Below, in pieces: positions 9,401-11,448 of a stretch of DNA of 11,448 nucleotides; positions within the stretch are counted from its first letter, which is position 1; each line of letters opens with the position of its first letter. Source of the DNA: Planctomycetaceae bacterium. GTDB lineage: Bacteria; Planctomycetota; Planctomycetia; Planctomycetales; Planctomycetaceae. Under the pieces are notes generated by a model. The model did no database searches. It had not been told where the DNA came from and saw only the letters and a program-made list of their open reading frames with translations. A program made the position numbers and the translations under genes. Location: NCBI GenBank assembly GCA_020426085.1, contig JAGQQP010000071.1, forward strand, positions 1 through 11,448, written 5' to 3'.

Positions 9401-11448
9401 TTTCAGGCAATACTGCTTCCAGTGATGGTGGTGGTATCTTTAACGACCTGCAGGCGAGCATCGATATCCTGCGGAGTTCAATCTCGAGTAATACCTCCAC
9501 AGAAGATGGTGGCGGTATCTACAACAATGATCTGGCAAGCCTGACGATCACTGACAGTAAAGTGAATAATAACTCGGCTGACCAGGGCGGTGGTATCTTC
9601 AACGAAGAGGCTGCTTCCCTGACGATCACCCGCACTACGGTCTCTGGTAATACTGCATCCCAGGATGGTGGTGGTATCTACAATGATGAAGGCGTGGTCG
9701 CATTGACTACCGTTTCCATTCTGACAAACACTGCTGCTGGAGACGGCGGTGGTTTGTATAACGCATCCGCAGGTCAGATCACCATTACGAATGGTATGTT
9801 TGATGATAACACTGCAGACCGCGACGGGGGAGCAATTGCCAACTTCGGGATCAGCCTGTCACTCGACGGGACAATTATCCGAGACAGCATTGCCGTAAGA
9901 AACGGTGGTGGCCTGTTTAACGATCAGGAAGAAGGAACAGTCAGTCTCCTGAATACCTCATTTCTGAACAACGAGGCTGTTTCCGGTGGTGCCATCTATA
10001 ACCAGGAACTGGGAGACATCACCCTGGATCTGTCTGGTTTGTTGAATAATACAGCCAGTGCAAACGGTGGTGCTATCTTTAACACGGCAGACGCTACGGT
10101 TACCGTACAGCGGACTACTGTTGATGGAAACTCTGCGTTATACGGAGCCGGGATTTACAACGACGATGCGGCACAGTTAAACCTGGTTAACAGTACTGTT
10201 TCTAATAACATTGCAGCCAACGACGGCGGCGGCTTGTTCAACAACTCACTGGTGCTTGCCAACATCGAGAATGCAACGATTTCCGGGAACGAAGCTCTCA
10301 ATGGTGCCGGGATTTACAATACAGAAGAAGGCGCGATGGAAATCACCAACGCGACCGTCTTCAACAATGCTGCAACATCCGGTGGTGGTATCTTTAATGA
10401 AACCGATGGATTTGTCAGTGTGGTAAATACCATTATCGCTGGGAATTCAGCGACAGTAGTAAGCTCAGACCTCATGGGGGTATTCAGTTCTAATGGAAAC
10501 AACCTGATCGGGGATCAGGCTGGTTCAACTGGCTTTACTAATGGTGTTAAAAGCGATCAGGTCAATGTCAGCCCGGGTCTCGGGGCACTGCAGGATAATG
10601 GCGGTTCGACTTATACTCATGAACTGCTGGCTGGAAGTCTGGCCCGTGATGCTGGAAACAATTTCTATGCTCCGACGGGCGATCAACGAGGTTTTGCCCG
10701 TTTGTTCGATGGTGACGGAAATGGATCTTTGATTGTTGACATCGGGGCATTTGAATCTGGTTACATTGTTACCAGTTTTGAAGACTCGGTCGATGCCGTT
10801 CCCGGTGATGGAGTCAGTGTTGACTCTAAGGGACGCAGCACGCTGCGTGCAGCAATTATCGAAGCCAACGCCCGTACTGGTGCCGACACCATTCTGTTGG
10901 GAACCGGTACTTATACACTGTCACTGTTCGGGCTGAGTGAAGACGGTGCGCTGACAGGTGACCTTGATATTACAGATGACTTGACCATTATCGGTGCAGG
11001 ATCTGATAAAACCTTTATCGATGCCGACACCCTGGATCGTATCTTCCAGATCTTTGCCAACGTCAATGTTTCGATTCGCGGCGTGACGCTGGTGAATGGA
11101 AATGTCACACGTGTGGAAGATGGTGGGGCAATTCTGAACTTTGGTAACCTGACATTGGAAGATGTGACGATTGAGAGCAGTCTTGCCAACCGTGGTGGTG
11201 CCTTGTTCAATAATGGGACCGTCACTATGACGGACAGCTACTTCCATAACAATACCGCGATTGCTGACGGGGGAGCCATCTTCAACAGCGATTATGGTAC
11301 CTTGTCCATCGATCTGAGTACCATTTACGGCAACGATGCTGAAAATGGTGGTGGTATCTACAACTCCACAGGGGGGACTCTGGCAGTCAACGGCACGACA
11401 ATCGACGGCAATACGGCAACGGTTGCCGGTGGCGGTGTCTTCATCTCG
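406..11448 (+). CDS. Giant modular secreted beta-helix/Ig-like repeat protein, planctomycete LEPR-XLL type (3' partial)
   Basis: The frame is open for 3,681 codons without a stop and runs off the window end, so the protein is larger than seen here. Visible order: basic N-terminus with LEDRTLL (residues 50-56), beta-helix (59-361), Pro/Gly hinge, five ~110-residue repeats (397-920), beta-helix (938-1565), unassigned segment (1566-1833), five Ig-like domains (1834-2425), then three CSLREA-like/beta-helix modules, the first two with choice-of-anchor-Q-like tails (2432 onward). No in-frame cysteine codon was found. The LEPR-XLL signature, known from planctomycete exported proteins, and the repeat content point to an extracellular or cell-surface location. 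No enzyme active-site motif was recognised. An adhesin, S-layer-like or matrix-fibre role is inference. The start at 406 rests on the GGGAG site; 370 and 433 are in-frame alternatives. No operon partner is visible. Confidence 0.93.
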   Translation, partial: MLLTSWVESMRVAFEKSRKATLNPRRRLQLRSVPSSARQKVQRRIAIEQLEDRTLLTSLIINQLTAGLGMTINNSILDPDSDGYSNYDSIIFEDLTINAASGTGVSIDLDGLQFQNDDHTADVPFSILFDNVTVTAAAGRGIDIELSDLSAASISIAVDSSTITGAVGNAFNLDLTDITINEFNIIDSTLSGQSGAGVTVAMSNATLEETSIRRSTIDGVSIDVADGSELLHTTLADNTISGTSGNDGVSVNIVDSIAEELRLTNNNSIKGVSINVDDTAAGGAALLTELFIHSNTITGNTSGAGVSLNLNNVDQFVSITGNSITGNSGDGIVFNQTDGDLSGEIGDNLISGNTGHGIFFTPSTTNPAPTGASPGVPANPGVPGGPTDRIDFAAPRSEVQVVSFAGPANGGAFQLQYTDNRGNVYTTGDIDFTATAAQVKAALVALGSDIQVDDILVNGNFVDGYEIEFINDLAYQNINTLEVVNSTLTFNTPIVFLSQDSFDQQESEVQTLTFNFPPTFGSYTLFFLGQSTTLSWDSDATAVQDALNALAANLYPAMPLGFEFVTVVDNGTGFTITVVDTHENPLAYTDIDQIIPNSTGLNFDITISEQQAGSTTLNEQQLLEFDYTNFPGGQQFILTLGGTSTAPITIGPNSATTIANIDAALEAAGFGTTGTDFTVTGNFANGFVIEFTGDLALTNQALFQVTLPPGITITPDTTTEGSGQNEIQGIYFPAQPGGGDFTISLDTETTVPLAFDATAAEVQAALEALANIGPGNVLVTKSSFGSSFIFLVEFVGANSLRPADFVNNPAGTALTVDFSNLIASVPSVTTVTEGTSLNEVQEVVVNGTPSAGDFRLSFDGVETTGVINFDGDASDILAQLNTIPVLNGNVLVRGDVASGFEIEFVGDLTNVNPPQIAVTAFNLTGATLNVKTTTVGGYLRGITGNTITGNTGAGIEIDLEMYTSFYGDISGNTISSNNTQGINLNAADPTTLVSVDFSLSVEGNTMDGNQGAAIAVNMEDTATGDVSIVGNTITNTRNDLNAATPYTGDAIYIDLYGTDVSFEAFNQLRDLIIDGNYIGTDANSTNGLGNAGHGIGIHIEESTIIDYTQISHNVIVGNTGDGVNFHREDDARVGRADVDPIVGEERAVKIFSNQITQNSDGIDILAQNGSLTTTDFEIKDNVLSNNLRDGLKFHAEADALIFADVINNQINSNQMNGIESTSYTTSYFGTDQRDVAGTWMQNTISNNSHHGIDISGRIGNHEMLFIGLNGVDPVTGQDRGNLISGNGRDGIQIAALIDRVDGRVRIANNQILSNATGGVELTGAGLQSAIDNNLIAQNNGKGIDINSNEQTSFIRGNIITENASDGLEVLSANRISHSEDNFTWTVTRNVQPVTSVTAIGNFIDNNGGRGVDLQTEDTANSDFIFGDGTEAGANRIVSNGLEGFYVVTTASVGQDQDAASTATLDATGSVTNSNADMVLQINTNYIQDNGVNSNFTTNGLILRIGTMNSMWGGGSFTSSTQEPTSAAGVGREDASDSSNGRSNVMVTGNVFEGNYGEDVFIESFVSTVDPNVTADVWTSPASNPNFRVLSSYQRDPLARLNLYFEENTGNGLDVTNFGAYYDTSEGTFKSRLNNYTAPVPDGPFTSATRRRNAQRIASRAGYNPTTEASPNGPPDTGNVIGASIDPASGRILIQSDDVSALANGYAIEITRSLRASQNFDASPIYGLFTVADIDYNANTFTLVSTEGFDLTGYSTTGVWSTNENTLSFVYDGVGVSTFRVNQTFFNNSFDSASSTFTTSVVLGNLTGENNFAWDFWSPDADTFLVPVVSTFLTADISVAVPDPTNDTNVGDFIISFTEDVANVDFTDFALFHDNVDISGLLTSLMFSQIDLRTFRLNIDSILGTEGDGEYELRLINDGTISDAKYLSPTSNPRNFLMFGDIERFTVDTSDPTVTIDNVSPDPRSAAVGELIINFSEDVTGVDLGDFTLTGPNGAVNLAATPATLTQVTGSQFVLDLSKVTSLSGTYTLTINTTVSSSIVDSAGNALTAAGSKASETWVNDTLAPIGTFQAVADGTVTSVDFDFDFLETVTGVDASDFELYRNGSLVSGGVLSVTGAGGSYTVNLDGSLTSQTGVYTLVFLSEESGVTDASGNAAASSSDAKWNNGTDFTAPTAGIEDVSPDGTSLDLDDILNDVIEIKVAINFSEPVSGVNDNDGVKYTNFVLNYDDGTTNQDYDVLVGTLTDGNGQVIGVTPLSSYLLDLSSVIDFYNSDADPNNDLGDGLYTLKLLGGTGTITDVAGNVFTSGATDTFRIGDPVLQASIQDIPPVVHTNVGNVSISFDDGITSVFTDGVTLDDFRLTLNGQALDLAAAGVTLTPAGTASTFTLDLSMITQVAGSYELTLIAAGSGITGGGNALLTDASVSWINSSTIDLTGIDPANVDRVDDVAGDGIVGDGSDATVTLRAAIQEANALVGSNTIELAAGTYLLGIAGIDEDQSATGDLDIRDNLTIRGQGVGVTIIDGGALDRIFQIFAGITLNLENLTITNGFLTGSDDGAGIRNSGTTTLTNVEVTDNHAEDSAGGINNSGLIVIVDSTISNNTAGGSGGALRNTGTMQISRSTISGNTTARDGGALFNAGAGTATISNTTFSGNSSDRSGGAIRNTATLTAINNTMTLNDAGTTGGAISNSGTATIQNNLVIGNTATTNPELDGAFSSLDGNLIGLVGSATGFGFGDIIDVADPTPVLDLNLADNGGPTLTHALLLGSIAIDAGINANTDALEQRGSARILGSNVDIGAVEYGAFFVNSTLDTVDANPGDGIAADANGNLTLRAAIMEANALAGDSVIILGAGTYDLTLFGSGENLSATGDLDITDTTGSLTILGAGIGQTIITAAGLVSENDRVFDIRSGADLTLQGVTITGGNVIGGSGGGIRNVGTLTLVNSLVDGNAAEIDGGGILNGELGLQGTLILNNTDVTNNSAVDGGGIFNNDQSQLTIVDSEISGNTASSDGGGIFNDLQASIDILRSSISSNTSTEDGGGIYNNDLASLTITDSKVNNNSADQGGGIFNEEAASLTITRTTVSGNTASQDGGGIYNDEGVVALTTVSILTNTAAGDGGGLYNASAGQITITNGMFDDNTADRDGGAIANFGISLSLDGTIIRDSIAVRNGGGLFNDQEEGTVSLLNTSFLNNEAVSGGAIYNQELGDITLDLSGLLNNTASANGGAIFNTADATVTVQRTTVDGNSALYGAGIYNDDAAQLNLVNSTVSNNIAANDGGGLFNNSLVLANIENATISGNEALNGAGIYNTEEGAMEITNATVFNNAATSGGGIFNETDGFVSVVNTIIAGNSATVVSSDLMGVFSSNGNNLIGDQAGSTGFTNGVKSDQVNVSPGLGALQDNGGSTYTHELLAGSLARDAGNNFYAPTGDQRGFARLFDGDGNGSLIVDIGAFESGYIVTSFEDSVDAVPGDGVSVDSKGRSTLRAAIIEANARTGADTILLGTGTYTLSLFGLSEDGALTGDLDITDDLTIIGAGSDKTFIDADTLDRIFQIFANVNVSIRGVTLVNGNVTRVEDGGAILNFGNLTLEDVTIESSLANRGGALFNNGTVTMTDSYFHNNTAIADGGAIFNSDYGTLSIDLSTIYGNDAENGGGIYNSTGGTLAVNGTTIDGNTATVAGGGVFIS
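535..579 (+). other. Planctomycete N-terminal export signature (LEPR-XLL-like)
   Basis: Residues 44-58 read R-R-I-A-I-E-Q-L-E-D-R-T-L-L-T-S shifted by one residue, preceded by a strongly basic stretch (Arg/Lys at 26, 27, 31, 38, 40, 43, 44). The LE-x-R-x-LL core (50-56) matches the motif at the N-terminus of many large planctomycete extracellular proteins. No classical signal peptide with a long uninterrupted hydrophobic core is visible. The family is thought to mark export, but the mechanism is not evident from this sequence. Confidence 0.8.
580..1485 (+). repeat. First parallel beta-helix (PbH1-like rungs)
   Basis: Residues 59-361 contain imperfect rungs of about 20-30 residues built around (N/S)-(T/S)-I-x-G-N and G-x-G-(V/I)-x-(V/L/F)-(N/D). 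Examples are STLSGQSGAGV, NTISGTSGNDGVSVNI, NTITGNTSGAGVSLNL, NSITGNSGDGIVFN and NLISGNTGHGIFF. The spacing and the Asn/Gly turns are those of right-handed parallel beta-helices. The first part (59-120) is less regular and includes an acidic DPDSDG loop (78-83) that may bind calcium, though the full ligand spacing is not met. No carbohydrate-active catalytic motif was recognised. Confidence 0.75.
1486..1593 (+). other. Pro/Gly-rich hinge
   Basis: Residues 361-396 include PSTTNPAPTGASPGVPANP and then PGVPGG. Pro, Gly, Ala, Thr and Ser dominate, so a stable fold is unlikely. The stretch sits exactly between the last rung of the first beta-helix and the first of the five ~110-residue repeats, as expected of a flexible linker. 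Confidence 0.7.
1594..3165 (+). repeat. Five tandem ~110-residue repeats (NEVQ...AAxVQxALEAL...GFEIEFVGDL type)
   Basis: Repeats begin at about 1594, 1924, 2257, 2578 and 2917, giving steps of 330, 333, 321 and 339 bases. Each opens with (N/S)-E-(V/I/Q)-Q plus a hydrophobic strand. A G-x-F-x-(L)-x-(F/L) strand follows, then a helix-like patch (AAQVKAALVAL, ATAVQDALNAL, ANIDAALEAAG, AAEVQAALEAL, ASDILAQLNTI). In repeats 1, 3 and 5 the end is a GYEIEF/GFVIEF/GFEIEF strand and a (N/G)DL turn. Similar sequences occur in planctomycete giant proteins and some phage structural proteins; I cannot give a firm family name. They lie between two beta-helix blocks. Repeat 2 is the most diverged. Confidence 0.75.
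3217..5100 (+). repeat. Second, longer parallel beta-helix
   Basis: Residues 938-1565 resume the rung pattern: GNTITGNTGAGIEIDL, GNTISSNNTQGINLN, GNTMDGNQGAAIAVNM, NVIVGNTGDGVNF, NQITQNSDGIDI, NVLSNNLRDGLKF, NQINSNQMNGIES, NQILSNATGGVEL, NLIAQNNGKGIDI and NIITENASDGLEV. It includes NYIGTDANSTNGLGNAGHGI (about 1076-1095), a form of the common IGTD...LGN-x-G-x-GI element in right-handed beta-helix proteins. Another such element, GNLISGNGRDGIQI, falls near residue 1281. The rungs become looser toward the end, with insertions around 4740-5040. It is probably an extended structural or binding scaffold; no catalytic residues were recognised. Confidence 0.78.
5101..5904 (+). other. Unassigned segment between beta-helix and Ig-like domains
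   Basis: Residues 1566-1833 match no family I recognise. The first part still has one rung-like piece (NTGNGLDVTNF). An arginine cluster follows (RRRNAQRIASR, residues 1649-1659), then a Pro/Asn-rich linker (PTTEASPNGPPDTG). After that comes a beta-rich, aromatic part containing YAIEITRSL, FTLVSTEGFDL, LSFVYDG and NFAWDFWSPDADTF. The last part could be a distinct small beta-sandwich domain. It contains three of the protein's few tryptophans close together. Confidence 0.5.
5905..6240 (+). repeat. Bacterial Ig-like domain 1
   Basis: Residues 1834-1945. The core FTEDVANVDFTDFALF matches the F-(S/T)-E-x-V-x-x-V-x-x-x-D-F-x-L pattern of bacterial Ig-like repeats. It is preceded by a PDPTNDTNVGDFIISF strand pair and followed by YELRLIN and ISDAKYL, the counterpart of the usual DxxGN end motif. 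That end motif is degenerate here, so this is the most diverged of the first four copies. Confidence 0.65.
6244..6576 (+). repeat. Bacterial Ig-like domain 2
   Basis: Residues 1947-2057. It begins DPTVTIDNVSPDP, has the core FSEDVTGVDLGDFTLTG, then FVLDLSKV and GTYTLTI strands, and ends in VDSAGNAL. This is the clearest copy of the family in the window. The start is set by the repeated DxxxPT element that opens each copy. Confidence 0.78.
6583..6897 (+). repeat. Bacterial Ig-like domain 3
   Basis: Residues 2060-2164. It opens with DTLAPIGTF, has the core FLETVTGVDASDFELYRNG, then SYTVNLDG and GVYTLVFLSE strands, and ends TDASGNAA. Just before the core is a triple GATTTC (6643-6660) encoding DFDFDF, a small tandem repeat within the strand. 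Confidence 0.75.
6904..7344 (+). repeat. Bacterial Ig-like domain 4, with insertion
   Basis: Residues 2167-2313. It opens FTAPTAGIEDVSPDG, has the core INFSEPVSGVNDNDGVKYTNF, and ends GTITDVAGNVFTSG. At about 147 residues it is 35-40 longer than its neighbours. The extra length lies in the core loop (NDNDGVKYT) and in an acidic loop, SDADPNNDLGDG (about 2270-2281), that resembles a metal-binding turn. Confidence 0.72.
7345..7680 (+). repeat. Bacterial Ig-like domain 5
   Basis: Residues 2314-2425. It opens DPVLQASIQDIPP, contains VSISFDDGITSVFTDGVTL and DDFRLTLNG, then FTLDLSMI and GSYELTLI, and ends ITGGGNALLTDA. The usual SExV core is replaced by DDGIT, and the end motif is altered, so it is a diverged last member. 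It leads straight into the first CSLREA-like module. Confidence 0.65.
7699..8799 (+). repeat. Module 1: CSLREA-like head, six-rung beta-helix, choice-of-anchor-Q-like tail
   Basis: Residues 2432-2798. The head reads VDDVAGDGI...VTLRAAIQEANAL, a CSLREA-type N-terminal element without its cysteines. EDQSATGDLDI and an RIFQIF strand follow. Gly-Gly/Gly-Ala rung marks fall at 8065, 8140, 8215, 8290, 8371 and 8446, mostly 75 bases (25 residues) apart, with RN or FN turns. The tail (about 2691-2798) contains NNLVIGN, GNLIGL, LADNGGPTLTHALLLGS, AIDAG and VDIGAVEY, matching the choice-of-anchor Q pattern. The tail lies inside the protein, not at its end, so here it closes a module. Confidence 0.8.
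7973..8001 (+). repeat. 29-base direct repeat, copy 1 (module 1)
   Basis: This stretch is identical, base for base, to 11030-11058 in module 3. It encodes LDRIFQIFA in both places. The copies are 3,057 bases apart, a multiple of three, so both are in frame. Flanking bases differ on both sides. Confidence 0.9.
8806..10758 (+). repeat. Module 2: CSLREA-like head, 16-rung beta-helix, choice-of-anchor-Q-like tail
   Basis: Residues 2801-3451. The head is FFVNSTLDTVDANPGDG then LTLRAAIMEANAL, again cysteine-free, followed by ENLSATGDLDIT. The helix has G-G-(G/A)-(I/L)-(F/Y)-N marks starting at 9184, 9259, 9346, 9427, 9508, 9586, 9667, 9745, 9826, 9904, 9985, 10066, 10144, 10225, 10303 and 10381. 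Most steps are 78 or 81 bases (26-27 residues). The tail (about 3339-3451) contains VVNTIIAGN, GNNLIGDQ, LGALQDNGGSTYTHELLAGS, DQRGFAR and VDIGAFES, a clear choice-of-anchor-Q match with a DGDGNG acidic loop. It is the longest of the three modules. Confidence 0.85.
10762..11448 (+). repeat. Module 3: CSLREA-like head and beta-helix, cut by window end
   Basis: Residues 3453-3681. The head is YIVTSFEDSVDAVPGDG then STLRAAIIEANA, followed by EDGALTGDLDIT and LDRIFQIF. Rung marks start at 11122, 11194, 11269, 11347 and 11428. The step grows from 72 to 75, 78 and 81 bases. No tail is reached before the window ends, so more rungs, and probably a choice-of-anchor-Q-like tail, should lie beyond. Confidence 0.82.
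11030..11058 (+). repeat. 29-base direct repeat, copy 2 (module 3)
   Basis: This is the perfect match to 7973-8001 in module 1, encoding LDRIFQIFA. The surrounding module sequences are clearly related but diverged, so the identical core stands out. Confidence 0.9.

Noticed and set aside
9184..10392. Regular 78-81 base periodicity as a CRISPR-like array
   Set aside because: The units are coding, in frame, and diverged in sequence. They have no constant repeat with unique spacers and are explained by beta-helix rungs.

Overview
The window is almost entirely one gene. A single reading frame on the + strand opens at about position 406 and runs 3,681 codons to the last base with no stop, so the 3' end of the gene lies outside the window. 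Every other open frame seen, on either strand, lies inside this gene and reads as a shadow of it. No RNA gene, CRISPR array, mobile element or second convincing gene is visible.

The organism is most likely a planctomycete. The evidence is an N-terminal basic stretch followed by the LE-x-R-x-LL signature (here LEDRTLL, residues 50-56) typical of planctomycete secreted giant proteins, together with middling GC content and a very long gene made of repeats. A Gimesia-like genus would fit the base composition, but that is a guess.

Layout: positions 1-405 are a non-coding leader with one candidate sigma70-like promoter (89-118) and a Shine-Dalgarno-like GGGAG (394-398). The protein then reads in order: (1) LEPR-XLL-type N-terminus (residues about 1-58); (2) a first parallel beta-helix (about 59-361); (3) a Pro/Gly hinge (about 362-396); (4) five repeats of about 110 residues (397-920); (5) a second, longer beta-helix (938-1565); (6) a segment I cannot assign, holding an arginine cluster (1566-1833); (7) five bacterial Ig-like domains with FSExVxGV...DFxL cores (1834-2425); (8) at least three tandem modules, each with a cysteine-free CSLREA-like head (TLRAAI-x-EAN) and a Gly-Gly-Gly-Ile-Phe-Asn type beta-helix. 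The first two modules end in a choice-of-anchor-Q-like tail; the third is cut by the window edge. The second module's helix has 16 rungs at a nearly fixed 26-27 residue spacing.

The whole visible protein has no cysteine and is rich in Asn, Asp, Gly, Thr and Ser. This suits an exported, surface-attached or S-layer-like or adhesin-like fibre. Its exact job cannot be read from the sequence. The most noteworthy points are its size, the block of five repeats lodged between two beta-helices, the strict rung periodicity in module 2, and a 29-base perfect repeat shared by modules 1 and 3.
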